DNA of 64,000 nucleotides from Tannerellaceae bacterium (GTDB lineage Bacteria; Bacteroidota; Bacteroidia; Bacteroidales; Tannerellaceae): assembly GCA_031288615.1 (NCBI GenBank), contig JAITRC010000013.1, positions 1-64,000 on the forward strand, read 5' to 3'. How positions within the stretch are numbered: position 1 is the first letter of the stretch; the number at the start of each line of letters is the position of its first letter. The position numbers and the translations under genes are program-made. Shown here piece after piece: positions 45,541-55,377 of the stretch. The notes below the pieces were generated by a model. The model had not been told where the DNA came from. It searched no databases and was given only the letters and a program-made list of their open reading frames with translations.

Positions 45541-46818
45541 ATGAAAACAAGCAGAATGGTTTTGTCTACGTTCTTGATTGGGCTTGCTGGTTACGTTTCT
45601 GCCCAGGAGTTTGTCCCTTTAGATGGGCATAGTACGGAAGCAGGCTACAAGACACATTTTCGGCACAACAAGGCCGGTGACAATTGGTTCGTCTCTCTTG
45701 GAGGAGGGGTTAACCTGTTTTATGGCGACCGGAGCATGGAAGCAGGTTTGCTGAACCAGTATAGTTTTATTCCTCAGCTTTCGGTGGGGAAATGGTTCAA
45801 TCCTTACATCGCATTTCGTATCCATATGCTAGGAGGGCCGGTGGCCTCGCCGCTGGATTTGGAGGGGAAATATGTACAGCGTGGTTACTTCGGCGGAGCG
45901 CATGCCGGTATTCTTTTCGATGTGACCAATCTGTGGGCGCCTTATAATGAAAAGCGATTCTTCCGGTTCATCCCGTGGGTGGGGATGGGTTACGTACAGC
46001 GTTTCCGGACAGGCCTCCCCGAAGGAACAGAGGTAAAAGATGGAATTTTGTACGCAGACGGGATAGATAAGTTGGTGCCCGACCCCTACGTGGTAGATAT
46101 CAGACAGAACGAAGATGGGACGTATGCTTTCCCACGTTCGGAATCACCGACGTTAAATGCTGGTATCCTAACAGCGTTCCGACTGACGAAGCGGCTTGAC
46201 CTGAACATTGAAGTGCAGGGTTCACTCATGAACGAAACGTTCAACCGTATAGCGGGGAGGCAGCTTTCGGACGCCTTGATTCAGGGATCGGTGGGTTTGA
46301 CATGGGAATTCGGTAAGCCTACTTTCGAAGTGATCGAACCGAAAGATTACGCGCAGCTCAACGACCTCAATGATCGTATCAATGCCTTGCGGGAAGAGAA
46401 TACTGATCTACTGAAAGAAAATGAAAAGTTAAGCAAACGCCCTGCTTTCTGTCCGGAATGTCCGAAATATCAGCCTGCTTCTCCGGGTGCCATTGTACAT
46501 GGGACTCATCAGATCATCCATTTCCGCCTCAACAGTTCTGTTGTGGAAAAGAACCAGCTACCGGCATTGTTCACAATTGCCGATTTTGTAAGCAGAACGA
46601 ACACCCATATAACAGTTACGGGTTTCGCAGACCGCAAAACAGGGAGTTCGAAGTATAACAACCTGATATCCGAAAAGCGTGCAAAGGCTGTTGCTAGCGT
46701 GCTGATTGATAAATATAAAGTTCCGCAAGGATTGGTAACAGTTGAATGGAAAGGTTCGGAAGAACAACCTTATGCGGAAAACGCATGGAACCGTGTGGTA
46801 TTGATAAATGTGAAGTAA
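45541..46818 (+). CDS. OmpA-family outer-membrane protein
   Basis: This 425-residue protein has a signal peptide (MKTSRMVLSTFLIGLAGYVS, then AQ), a beta-barrel-like middle (about 50-270, many aromatic strands), a coiled-coil linker (LNDLNDRINALREENTDLLK) and a C-terminal OmpA-like peptidoglycan-binding domain (VTGFADRKTGSSKYNNLISE, then KRAKAVASVL). It links outer membrane and cell wall. I choose the ATG at 45541. An in-frame ATG at 45484 has AGGAGG only 1 nt before it but would add 19 residues before the signal peptide. A strong terminator follows. Confidence 0.9.
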   Translation: MKTSRMVLSTFLIGLAGYVSAQEFVPLDGHSTEAGYKTHFRHNKAGDNWFVSLGGGVNLFYGDRSMEAGLLNQYSFIPQLSVGKWFNPYIAFRIHMLGGPVASPLDLEGKYVQRGYFGGAHAGILFDVTNLWAPYNEKRFFRFIPWVGMGYVQRFRTGLPEGTEVKDGILYADGIDKLVPDPYVVDIRQNEDGTYAFPRSESPTLNAGILTAFRLTKRLDLNIEVQGSLMNETFNRIAGRQLSDALIQGSVGLTWEFGKPTFEVIEPKDYAQLNDLNDRINALREENTDLLKENEKLSKRPAFCPECPKYQPASPGAIVHGTHQIIHFRLNSSVVEKNQLPALFTIADFVSRTNTHITVTGFADRKTGSSKYNNLISEKRAKAVASVLIDKYKVPQGLVTVEWKGSEEQPYAENAWNRVVLINVK

Positions 46819-46880
46819 AAAGGTTTGGTTTTCATGGCGGGTCGAGCTTGACAGTTAAAGTCTGGCCGATCCATTTGGAA

Positions 46881-46913
46881 AAAGGCTGTCCCGACTTTCG
46901 GGGCAGCCTTTTC
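46881..46913 (+). terminator. intrinsic terminator after the OmpA-family gene
   Basis: AAAGGCTGTCCCG (46881-46893), loop ACTTT plus C/G closing, CGGGGCAGCCTTT (46899-46911), then TT. The 13-bp stem has one G-T pair and ends in a short T-run. It separates the OmpA gene from the glycosylphosphotransferase gene. Confidence 0.8.
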
Positions 46914-46927
46914 GTCCACAAAGGGAT

Positions 46928-48352
46928 ATGAAGGGGAACAGAAACGGACGAATCGTCGGAATGGAGGTAAGTAAAAGACGAAGTTGGCTACAATGGTTGG
47001 TGGGAGCAGGGGATCTGTTGGTAGTGAATGTCTTGTTTGTAGTGATGCTCCTATGGATAGGCGAAGGAGAAAGTGAGATCTACTCCATTCGTTTGCGTCA
47101 GGTTTTATTGTTGCTTAATTTCAGTTATTTATTTTCCGTTTATTTTGTACCGGTACGCTTACATGCATCGGTAGTCTTTTTAGAGAGGGTTGTACAAAGG
47201 TCTTTCTTATTGGTCACAGTATTGTTTCTTTTCTTTGCGGTAAGCCTGATGTTTCTTCATATGGGAGAAAACAGTACGCTACTGTTGGTTGTCTATTACG
47301 CAGGGTTGCTTTGCTGCTTTACTATTTGGCGAGTATTGGTGCGGATATGCTTAAAATGGTACCGTCGTAAAGGATACAGTTTAAAAAAGGTAATCATCGT
47401 CGGGGCGGGAAAGAACGGAATAGAGCTGTATCGGGTGATGAAAAATGACTTGGGATACGGTTTCAATGTCATGGGTTTCTTTGATGACAATACAAATCTG
47501 CGTACCGTTCTTCCGAATTACATAGGGATGACACATGAGGTAGAGACTTATGCGCTGAAAAACGAGGTAGAGGAAATCTACTACACATTACCGAGTACTC
47601 AAAACGAGAAAATGTCCAGGATGATGAACTTCTCCGAAAAACATTTCATCCGTTTTTACATCGTACCGGATTTTTACAGAGAAGTAAAAAAAAGCCTTGT
47701 GATGGATTTGATGGAGTCCGTCCCGATCTTGAGTACACGGCGGGAACCGTTGCAGGCCGCTTCCAACCGATTTTTGAAAAGAACGTTCGATATCTTGTTC
47801 TCTTTTGTGGCGCTCCTATTTTATCCTTTGATTTATGCGGTGGTAGGAATACTGATCAAGCTCAGTTCTCCCGGCCCCATAATTTTCGGGCAGAAAAGGA
47901 CGGGTATACATGGGGCGGAGTTCTACTGTCGCAAGTTTCGTACAATGTGGGTAAATGCAGAAGCCGATACCTTGCAGGCCTATAAGTACGACCCCCGCAA
48001 AACACGCATCGGTGAGTTTCTCCGTCATACGAACCTTGACGAGTATCCCCAATTTATCAATGTCTTTTTTGGAGAGATGTCTGTTGTTGGGCCTCGTCCA
48101 CACATGCTCAAACATACGGAACAGTATTCGGCCATTATAGACAAGTATATGGTGCGTCATCTGGTAAAGCCGGGTTTAACGGGTTGGGCTCAGGTGACGG
48201 GGTATCGCGGTGAGACCCGTACGTTGGAACAAATGGAGGGGCGGGTCAAGCGGGATGTATGGTACATAGAAAATTGGTCTTTCTTCCTTGACGTAAAGAT
48301 TGTCTTTGTCACAATCCTCAATGTGTTTCGCGGGGAAAAGAATGCTTACTGA
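46928..48352 (+). CDS. polyprenyl-phosphate sugar-1-phosphate transferase (WcaJ/WbaP-like)
   Basis: This 474-residue inner-membrane enzyme starts a glycan chain by moving a sugar-1-phosphate from a nucleotide sugar to undecaprenyl phosphate. Four to five N-terminal helices (about 17-130) and a CoA-binding-like Rossmann segment (VIIVGAGKNGIELYRVMKND) precede the catalytic domain: KRTFDILFSFVALLFYPLIY, SSPGPIIFGQKRTG, YCRKFRTM, NLDEYPQFINVF, VVGPRPH and KPGLTGWAQVTGYRG. It is complete. No flippase or polymerase is adjacent, so it serves a glycan whose other genes lie elsewhere. A second start at 46961 is possible. Its 3' end overlaps tamB by 7 bp, convergently. Confidence 0.93.
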   Translation: MKGNRNGRIVGMEVSKRRSWLQWLVGAGDLLVVNVLFVVMLLWIGEGESEIYSIRLRQVLLLLNFSYLFSVYFVPVRLHASVVFLERVVQRSFLLVTVLFLFFAVSLMFLHMGENSTLLLVVYYAGLLCCFTIWRVLVRICLKWYRRKGYSLKKVIIVGAGKNGIELYRVMKNDLGYGFNVMGFFDDNTNLRTVLPNYIGMTHEVETYALKNEVEEIYYTLPSTQNEKMSRMMNFSEKHFIRFYIVPDFYREVKKSLVMDLMESVPILSTRREPLQAASNRFLKRTFDILFSFVALLFYPLIYAVVGILIKLSSPGPIIFGQKRTGIHGAEFYCRKFRTMWVNAEADTLQAYKYDPRKTRIGEFLRHTNLDEYPQFINVFFGEMSVVGPRPHMLKHTEQYSAIIDKYMVRHLVKPGLTGWAQVTGYRGETRTLEQMEGRVKRDVWYIENWSFFLDVKIVFVTILNVFRGEKNAY

Positions 48353-51300
48353 AAAGGCTGTTCATTGACCAGACGCTTGCGCTTACGGAAAAGATCCGGC
48401 AAGAGAGTAAAGTCTTTCTTGAAGAGAATCCCGAATCCTTGGGTCGTGCGGGATTGGGTTAAATAACGGTACATATCGTTTGCATGGTTGTAGGCTTTAA
48501 GGCGGATTTCCCCTGAGGGGATTAGCTTATACTCCAGGTCAAACTCTCCGACAAAGACGTTTTTCCCCAGATTATAACTGTTACGGTATCCAAAATTTCC
48601 GTTAAAGAGCAATCGGTTATCAAGGAGCTGGCTTGAAAGAAGCATCTCTACTTCGGTATCATCCATACCGTCGTAAGAAGAATAAATATTGGTGCCAATC
48701 TGCACCTTATCCGAAAGGGAGTTCAACAGCCCTGAAAGTTGGGAAGACAGGGTTGCGGAAGCGACAGCACTCAGGTCGTCAGAGCGTCCGGAGGAAGAAG
48801 AGTAGGAGGGGGTATAGAACTTATTCAATGCCATGAGGTAGATGATCTGTCGCGACATCATGCCTTCGGAGTTGATGAAACTGCGAACTTGCCGCTCTAT
48901 TTCACCGTTGGAACCGGGCAATTCAATGTCAAAGGAAATGGCAGGATGTTGCAAAACTCCTTCCAGAGAGAGGATACAATTGACGGGGATATTGGTACGA
49001 TCAGATTCAATGAGAAGTCCGGGGTCAAGGTCGCCGATATTTGCAGAGAGGGAATAAATGGCATCCACATCAAGGATAGCTTGCATGGGATCTCCTTGAA
49101 AAGTGATGATACTGCCCTCACGTATCTTGAAATTACGGCGTATGAATTGTTGAAGGCTGAAGTTGTAATCGCCTTCTATGATACCGGCCGTTCCATACAT
49201 ACGGACGTCGGACTTGGTGCCGTACTGAAGAAGGATATTACCGTTGGCACGTCCCCGGAGGCGGTCCCCGGAGGCGGGGTTCATGACTAGGTCGAGAGTA
49301 GCGTCGGGTGTAAGGTCAAGGAGAAGGTTTAAGTATACTTCGACGGGGTCATCGTCCTTGTAAAGGGGAGGAGGAAGCGTTCCTTTTGTGTCGGGAAGAG
49401 GGTGATGGGTTTTATTCCGAACGGAAAGGGAAGGCACAAAACGAATAAACCTGTTCTCCTCGGCTGCTGCTATGTGGGTGAAGTTAAAATTGACGGCAGT
49501 ATTCGGGCGACTTTTCATACTGATGTCGAAGTCAATCCGTTTGTCATTACCGGCTATATGAACGGAGCCGCCGCCAAAAGCAGAACCGTAAATCATGGGA
49601 TTAAGGCGTTCGGGTTGATCGTAGGCAAGAAAGTTGTCGGTATGGAGATCGGCCGAGAAAGAGTAGTCCCGAAAAAAAGTATGCAGGAACGAGAAGTCGA
49701 CGCGGGCAGTATTACCGGCCCTGTCATAAAGGAGCGCATCGGAAATACGTATACATCCGGTATCAAGGTGTATGGAATTGGAGAAGGAGTAGGTCGTGTT
49801 GAGATAGTCGAAGCCAATGCGTACATCTTTTACATAGGCGTCACCGATAACCGAAAGGCTGGAAAAAGGCCCGAAAAAATGCACAGGCCCGGAAGCCTTC
49901 CCTGCGAAATCGTGTAAGGCGGGAGGGAACAAAGGATGGAGGAAACCGATATTAAGCTCGTTGGCGTTGAAATGTAGGGACAATCCCCTATGCGGTTTGA
50001 CAGGGTAGATGTAGCCATTGACGTCTGTCCGAAGAGAATCGTTATTATAGATACTTCCTAACATGTGTATACCCTGTTGGGCGTCGTCCCACTTACTGTG
50101 CAGGTCAAGGCGTCCAAGGAGGGCATCATTGAGGGAAAAATCTTCTACGGTGAAGCTACCGGTCTGTACAATACGATTTTCGTAGGGATCATTGATAAGG
50201 AAGGTACCTGTTGCCACACCGCCGAAACGAAGGTTGGGAATATTCAGGATGTCAAAAATGTAGGAGAGTTCTAATTTGTGAAGATCAACAAAAAGCGTGT
50301 CGGAAAGCTCACGAGAGAGGGTTCCGTTGAGAAGGAGATGGCGGTCGTCATGTTCCGCAGAGAAATGGTCTATATGTATTTTATGCCTGTTGAATGTGAT
50401 GGTGGTCGGCATGATACGCCACAAAGTATCGCTGATATAAAGAAGGCTTTCGTGGATATTTATCCCTGCAGAGAGGCCGTTTTCTTTGGCGAACAAGACA
50501 TCGGCCGCAAGTGAAACTCCCGAAAAAGGGCTCTTATTGTTAGACCCATTGAAAGAGACATAAAAATTGTCTTCGGCAGCCTCGGCTTTGAGGCTGAAGA
50601 AATTCCTTACATTCCGTCCTATTTGTGTGGCGTGGGCAAGGAGTTCAATACGCGCGTAGGGATTCTCACAGGAAAGGTAGCCAGCTTCCACCAAAGACCG
50701 TCCGATCCGAAGTTTTGGAAGCCAGGCCTCCAAACGAAATTTATCATAACGATTATTATAGACACCCGATACTTTCACCTCCTCCACTACTGCAATGGGC
50801 AATTTCAGGGCTGTTGACAAGCTTTCCGTATTACTTAGTGTAAAGAGGAAAGTGAATTCTCCTTTGTCATCTGGCAAGGGAGAAATTTTGAAGGTCTTTT
50901 GGGGAAAGAATGCCGGTAAATAGCCGGCCAACGTTTGACAAAGTTGAGGAATGAGTGTGGCAAAGGAATAGTTGCCGTTCAGTTCACCGTTGATAAGATC
51001 GGAGGAAACAGTCAATTTACGCCCGGAAGGTTGTTCGTCAGAGGTTAGGGTCAGTTGGGAAAGAAAAAAATTGTTAGTGGCCGTCAGCAGGGAAAGGTTA
51101 CTGATGTGGAGTATACCCTGTACATTATCCATACAATCACCGGTGAGCTTAGTGGAGAGCGTAAAAGACAGGTCGGGATCGGAACAATCGGAGGTCAGGC
51201 GGAGACGGTCGGATCGAAAATGCCGTATATCAGCAGTGAAATCGAAGACCGAGTTTTTGCCTTCACGACGGAACATACCGTTCAATCGGGCGGCTCCGTT

Positions 51301-52677
51301 AGGATCGTCCATGCGCAAGGATCCGGTAAAACCGTTTTGTTGGAAATCTCCGTCAAGGAGGATATTCGTATAGTCATATCCTTTGAAAAGCCAACGGTTG
51401 ATTGTTGCAGAGAGCGTACCGGTAAAATTACCGTCACGTAGAAAGGTCACTTTCCCTTTCCCTCCGGCTTTGATGCCCGGCGACATAAGTCCCACCAGCC
51501 CATCTACGGTAAAGGCTACGGCACCGGTTCCTTTCCCTAAAAACACATCCGTTTCGAGGGTACCCAGTCCGGAATCGAAGAAACCGAAGGCTTTCAGTTT
51601 TTCGGTTGTCCCGCTCACTGTCCCGGTAAAAGACAGGGTATCCAGTTTTTGAAGGTCGACAAGCAGGCGTAGCGTATTTCCAAATCCGGCAATCAGTCGG
51701 GAAATTCCGTCGGAAGTGGCGAAAAGACGGTTGACGGTGCCCTCAACATACATGGAGTCGGAAAGCAAGTGTGTAACCATCAATTCTCCATCGAATCCGA
51801 TATCTTCACCTATTCCGGCCTTCAATTTTTGCACATATAGAGAATCCGTCTGCCCACCGATGAAGCCGGAGAGGTGTACCGTATCGGTAAAGGTATTAAA
51901 GGCCGGTACAAAGGCGGCAAGGTCTGCCGGACAAAAGTCGGACTCCTCCACTGAAACCACCATGCCGCTCCGCTCCAACTTTGCCTTAGATACCTTTAAG
52001 GCCGAGTGGGGGAAACGTATCTCTATGCCTTCGGCAACAAGATCATTTCCATTTCCTGACAACCGTCCCTTCAGATTTTCTAACTGAAAACCCCTTGTTT
52101 CTAGGAAAGAACACTGATCCAAGCGAATGTAAATACTGTCTTTTCGGAGTACGGGAGCGGAAAACTTTGCTGACAAACCGGTCACATTCAACCCTTCCGA
52201 AGCAAAGGTTATTTTCCCTTTACGGAGCCGGACGGACTGTAGGCAGAGGTCTACTCCTTCTTCCGTGTCATCGCTTTTAAAAGCATCAAGTACGAATTGT
52301 GCATTCAATTCCCCCGTTGTTTCCTCTCTATCCAAGTGGAGGGTAAAATCAACTAAGCGGAGGGCATCTACCGCAACCCGCCCACCAATCAGCGGCAATA
52401 CCTGAAAGCCCACCGAAAGATAATCAGCTTCCAGAAGCCGTTCCCCCTTTCTATCGTTCAGGGTTATCTTTTCAACGCGCAAACGGTCTAACCATTCCAG
52501 GCGCAGGGTACCGACCTCAACAGTAGTCCCCAGCCATTTTGAAAGTTCCGAACGCACTTTTTCCCGCACTTTTTCTTGTACAGGAGGTAGCAAGAGCAAA
52601 CCAGCAGGCAGTAGATAAACTACCGATACCAAGACGGCGCACCACAACAAGACTACAGACATCAACCTCTTCCTCAT
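48346..52677 (-). CDS. tamB: TamB-family inner-membrane/periplasmic lipid-transport or assembly protein
   Basis: This 1443-residue AsmA/TamB-type protein has one N-terminal helix (about 8-30), a long series of beta-strand repeats and the C-terminal TamB (DUF490) domain at about 1080-1420, including DVDAIYSLSANIGD, LSLEGVLQHPAISFDIELPG and RQVRSFINSEGMMSRQIIYL. Family members form a hydrophobic groove across the periplasm and are linked to lipid transport and outer-membrane protein assembly. The start overlaps the M23 gene stop as ATGA. The sense strand changes from slightly G-rich at the 5' end to clearly C-rich at the 3' end. Confidence 0.92.
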   Translation of the reverse strand: MRKRLMSVVLLWCAVLVSVVYLLPAGLLLLPPVQEKVREKVRSELSKWLGTTVEVGTLRLEWLDRLRVEKITLNDRKGERLLEADYLSVGFQVLPLIGGRVAVDALRLVDFTLHLDREETTGELNAQFVLDAFKSDDTEEGVDLCLQSVRLRKGKITFASEGLNVTGLSAKFSAPVLRKDSIYIRLDQCSFLETRGFQLENLKGRLSGNGNDLVAEGIEIRFPHSALKVSKAKLERSGMVVSVEESDFCPADLAAFVPAFNTFTDTVHLSGFIGGQTDSLYVQKLKAGIGEDIGFDGELMVTHLLSDSMYVEGTVNRLFATSDGISRLIAGFGNTLRLLVDLQKLDTLSFTGTVSGTTEKLKAFGFFDSGLGTLETDVFLGKGTGAVAFTVDGLVGLMSPGIKAGGKGKVTFLRDGNFTGTLSATINRWLFKGYDYTNILLDGDFQQNGFTGSLRMDDPNGAARLNGMFRREGKNSVFDFTADIRHFRSDRLRLTSDCSDPDLSFTLSTKLTGDCMDNVQGILHISNLSLLTATNNFFLSQLTLTSDEQPSGRKLTVSSDLINGELNGNYSFATLIPQLCQTLAGYLPAFFPQKTFKISPLPDDKGEFTFLFTLSNTESLSTALKLPIAVVEEVKVSGVYNNRYDKFRLEAWLPKLRIGRSLVEAGYLSCENPYARIELLAHATQIGRNVRNFFSLKAEAAEDNFYVSFNGSNNKSPFSGVSLAADVLFAKENGLSAGINIHESLLYISDTLWRIMPTTITFNRHKIHIDHFSAEHDDRHLLLNGTLSRELSDTLFVDLHKLELSYIFDILNIPNLRFGGVATGTFLINDPYENRIVQTGSFTVEDFSLNDALLGRLDLHSKWDDAQQGIHMLGSIYNNDSLRTDVNGYIYPVKPHRGLSLHFNANELNIGFLHPLFPPALHDFAGKASGPVHFFGPFSSLSVIGDAYVKDVRIGFDYLNTTYSFSNSIHLDTGCIRISDALLYDRAGNTARVDFSFLHTFFRDYSFSADLHTDNFLAYDQPERLNPMIYGSAFGGGSVHIAGNDKRIDFDISMKSRPNTAVNFNFTHIAAAEENRFIRFVPSLSVRNKTHHPLPDTKGTLPPPLYKDDDPVEVYLNLLLDLTPDATLDLVMNPASGDRLRGRANGNILLQYGTKSDVRMYGTAGIIEGDYNFSLQQFIRRNFKIREGSIITFQGDPMQAILDVDAIYSLSANIGDLDPGLLIESDRTNIPVNCILSLEGVLQHPAISFDIELPGSNGEIERQVRSFINSEGMMSRQIIYLMALNKFYTPSYSSSSGRSDDLSAVASATLSSQLSGLLNSLSDKVQIGTNIYSSYDGMDDTEVEMLLSSQLLDNRLLFNGNFGYRNSYNLGKNVFVGEFDLEYKLIPSGEIRLKAYNHANDMYRYLTQSRTTQGFGILFKKDFTLLPDLFRKRKRLVNEQPFQ

Positions 52678-54308
52678 CCGACGCTACAGGTATAGACGGC
52701 CACATTACTGCATCCGTCGGTTACACTGAGTGTAAGTTCACCGGAAGGGAGGTGCTCACGGCAAACGATCCTTGTTTCACTTTCCCTTTCAAATAGTACG
52801 AACTGCCCGTCAAGCTCCGCTCGATACGAAGCAATGCCACTGAGGTTATCATTTAAGAGGAAGGCGATGAGTGGGTGGTGTCCTGCCCGAAGGGCGACAA
52901 GATGGATGTGAGGAGAAACCGTATCTACAGCTAAGGCGTATTCCCCTAACTCATCAATGGAGGCCTTGATACAACCTTTACTATATGTTCCGCCAATCCA
53001 TTGATAACCATTTTCTGAAAGACGAACGATGCCGTAAGCCGAAGGTGGCAAGGTATCAGCCGGAGAAAGGAAAAGGCTCAAGATGGACGGACGGTGAAGG
53101 GGCACCGGCTCATCATGCAACCTGTACGAGGGGCGGTCGTCATCCGGTGCTGCGTAACGGAAGTAGAGATTGTCGTAAAGCGCACCTTGGGGAAGCAGGA
53201 GGCGCATCCCTTTAGCCCCAAACCGATTGTCGGTATCATACTGGAAAACCTCGTCACAAGCTGGAGCCGACGGAATAAGCTGCTGCCGCCCTCTCACAAT
53301 GAAACGAAAGTGCGAGGTGTTCCCGAAGGCGTCGGTAAGAGTATAGACAAACTTGTAATCCCGCTTTTGATTGATGCAGATAAACCCTCGCCTGTCGGCA
53401 TAAAGGAAGCGCAAGGCGTTACCCGGTTCAATGAAACTTTTCATCAGAAACAGGCTGTTATTTTTCCATTCGCCGTAATCAATGAAAGAGTTGATGAGCC
53501 TTGTTTCGGAAAAAGCGAAGCGGGTAATCCCACTACGGAAGACCTCTTTGCCGTCTACTGCCAGGGTGATGTACTTTACACCGTATATATTCCTTGTCCC
53601 GTCCATAAAATCATAGGCGCGTATGGCCGCTCCCACATACCCCCAAGCCTCTACCGTTCCGCCGAGTGCGCAAAAGGTCTTTGGAGAATGTCCATTCCCA
53701 ACAGTACCTCTACCCTTGACGGCATAGAGATAAGCACCCTGAGCCTGTGGCGGACGACTATCTTTGATGAGCGGGGCATACCAGTCAAGGGGGTCAAGGA
53801 CTTCTTGAGAGGCCGTTTCCCGTACCTCAAAATGCAGGTGCGGCCCGACCGAGCTACCCGTATTCCCACTTAGGGCAATCACTTCGCTACAAACAACAGG
53901 CAATAAACCTTCTTTTATATCAAAATCTACACGGAAACATTCTTCCTTATACTGCCGTTGCCTGACCAATTCTGCAATATGGGGTGCGAAACTATGGAGA
54001 TGGGCATAGACGGTGGTAGTTCCGTCAGGGTGGGAGACGTAAAGCGCCTTGCCGTACCCTACATGATTGACGGAAATGCGAGAGATATAACCCTGCTTTG
54101 CAACCCTGACGGGAAGACCTTCCCTCCCTCCCGTCTTAAAATCTATCCCTGCATGGAAATGATTGTTCCTCAACTCGGCGAAGTTACCGCTCAGCAATAC
54201 CTTTCCGTCTACCTGCAAAGGCATATCCGCACCTTTTTGCCCTTCCGCCGAAGGCAGTACCAAAGAAATAAAACCAATTATCGCCGTACTTATTCCTCTC
54301 CCTTCCAC
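52674..54308 (-). CDS. M23-family metallopeptidase, exported
   Basis: This 544-residue protein has a LytM-type endopeptidase domain near its N-terminus: HFHAGIDFKTGGREGLPV supplies the first zinc His and Asp, and SSVGPHLHFEV supplies the HxH motif. The catalytic residues look intact. The large C-terminal part (about 190-540) is beta-rich and unassigned. An N-terminal signal is likely (GISTAIIGFISLVLPSAEG). The start is a GTG at 54308; no in-frame ATG exists closer. It is co-transcribed with argB upstream (28 bp) and tamB downstream (ATGA), linking a cell-wall hydrolase with an envelope assembly factor. Confidence 0.9.
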   Translation of the reverse strand: MEGRGISTAIIGFISLVLPSAEGQKGADMPLQVDGKVLLSGNFAELRNNHFHAGIDFKTGGREGLPVRVAKQGYISRISVNHVGYGKALYVSHPDGTTTVYAHLHSFAPHIAELVRQRQYKEECFRVDFDIKEGLLPVVCSEVIALSGNTGSSVGPHLHFEVRETASQEVLDPLDWYAPLIKDSRPPQAQGAYLYAVKGRGTVGNGHSPKTFCALGGTVEAWGYVGAAIRAYDFMDGTRNIYGVKYITLAVDGKEVFRSGITRFAFSETRLINSFIDYGEWKNNSLFLMKSFIEPGNALRFLYADRRGFICINQKRDYKFVYTLTDAFGNTSHFRFIVRGRQQLIPSAPACDEVFQYDTDNRFGAKGMRLLLPQGALYDNLYFRYAAPDDDRPSYRLHDEPVPLHRPSILSLFLSPADTLPPSAYGIVRLSENGYQWIGGTYSKGCIKASIDELGEYALAVDTVSPHIHLVALRAGHHPLIAFLLNDNLSGIASYRAELDGQFVLFERESETRIVCREHLPSGELTLSVTDGCSNVAVYTCSVG

Positions 54309-54336
54309 GAAGGCGAAAGTAAGCCTTTTTACCGCC

Positions 54337-55140
54337 TTATTCGCTTTTACAGCTCACAAAACTCACTCGCGTCCCCCTACCTGTCAGGATTCCTTTCAGA
54401 TTCGTGATAATTATTTTACTGACACCTCTTTCACTGGCCTCAAGGGCATTTTCCAGCTTCGGAATCATCCCGCCTTGAATAATTCCTTCACTTACATACT
54501 GACGGAACGACCGATAAGTTATTTCCGGAATGACACTTGTTTCATCGGATTCATCCATCAACACACCAGGTTTCTCAAAACAATAAATCAGCGTCACCTC
54601 AAAGTCCCGTGATAGGACTTCGGCTGTTGCTCCCGCGATCGTATCTGCATTGGTGTTGAGCAGGTTTCCTTGTCTGTCGTGGGTGATGGGCGCAAGCACA
54701 GGAATTATGTTTTCACGCAGAAAATGCACTAATACATCGCTCCGTACCTCAAATATGTCACCTACAAAGCCATAATCCACCTCTCCCTTAGGACGACGAA
54801 TCGAACGCATCACATTTATATCTGCCCCCGTCAAACCTATTGCATCAAGTCCTAAGGACTCTATGCCCGCTACTATACGTTTATTGATCCACCCCCCATA
54901 GACCATCACAACCACCTTGAGCATCTCCTCGTCCGTCACCCTGCGGCCATTCACCATCCGGCTCTCTATCCCAAGCCGTGCGGCCAGATCGGTTGCCGAA
55001 CGCCCTCCTCCGTGAACCAGTACCCTGTAGCCATCCAGTAAACAGAAGTTCGTCAACAGCGTACTTAAAGCTTTATCCTCTTCCACGATACGCCCACCGA
55101 CCTTCACAACCGTCAGTTTCTTCATTGCTTTCTCTTCCAT
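54337..55140 (-). CDS. argB: acetylglutamate kinase family enzyme
   Basis: This 267-residue amino-acid kinase phosphorylates N-acyl-glutamate in arginine synthesis. The N-terminal VVKVGGRIVEED, HGGGRSATDLAARLGIESRM, LTGADINVMRS and NADTIAGATAEVL blocks fit. In Bacteroidota the pathway is known to use N-succinyl intermediates, so the true substrate may be N-succinylglutamate. An alternative start (MKK) lies 15 bp in. No other arg gene is adjacent; it shares a transcript with M23 and tamB. Confidence 0.93.
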   Translation of the reverse strand: MEEKAMKKLTVVKVGGRIVEEDKALSTLLTNFCLLDGYRVLVHGGGRSATDLAARLGIESRMVNGRRVTDEEMLKVVVMVYGGWINKRIVAGIESLGLDAIGLTGADINVMRSIRRPKGEVDYGFVGDIFEVRSDVLVHFLRENIIPVLAPITHDRQGNLLNTNADTIAGATAEVLSRDFEVTLIYCFEKPGVLMDESDETSVIPEITYRSFRQYVSEGIIQGGMIPKLENALEASERGVSKIIITNLKGILTGRGTRVSFVSCKSE

Positions 55141-55164
55141 ACGCGTACTTTTTTTAGAAAAACG

Positions 55165-55194
55165 TTGGAGGCGTCGAAATGTTGTATACTTTTG
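55165..55194 (+). promoter_or_regulatory. promoter for tRNA-Gly
   Basis: TTG (55165-55167), 19 bases, TACTTTTG (55187-55194): an exact fit in spacing to the Bacteroides consensus. The tRNA begins 22 nt beyond the -7 box. Confidence 0.65.
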
Positions 55195-55216
55195 TCCTCA
55201 CGAAAATGATGGCCTT

Positions 55217-55289
55217 GCGGTAGTAGCTCAGTTGGTAGAGCATCAGCTTCCCAAGCTGAGGGTCACGAGTTCGAGTCTCGCTTACCGCT
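55217..55289 (+). tRNA. tRNA-Gly (anticodon CCC)
   Basis: 73 nt: acceptor GCGGTAG/TTACCGC with one G-T pair, D-arm GCTC/GAGC, anticodon stem TCAGC/GCTGA with loop TTCCCAA (anticodon CCC, reads GGG), T-arm ACGAG/CTCGC with an A-C mismatch at the base, loop TTCGAGT, discriminator T. CCA is not encoded. The cca gene is 88 bp downstream. Confidence 0.93.
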
Positions 55290-55324
55290 CGTTGCAATCC
55301 GCCTCCCCCGCGGGTTGCTTTTTC

Positions 55325-55361
55325 GCGAGGGCGTTCCTGCAGTGAGCGCCCTCGCTTTTTT
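55325..55361 (+). terminator. intrinsic terminator between tRNA-Gly and cca
   Basis: GCGAGGGCG (55325-55333), 13-nt loop, CGCCCTCGC (55347-55355), then T6. It is perfect over 9 bp. It lies 17 bp before the cca ATG, so it ends the tRNA transcript; any read-through would feed cca. Confidence 0.85.
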
Positions 55362-55377
55362 AATGTAAAAAATAAAG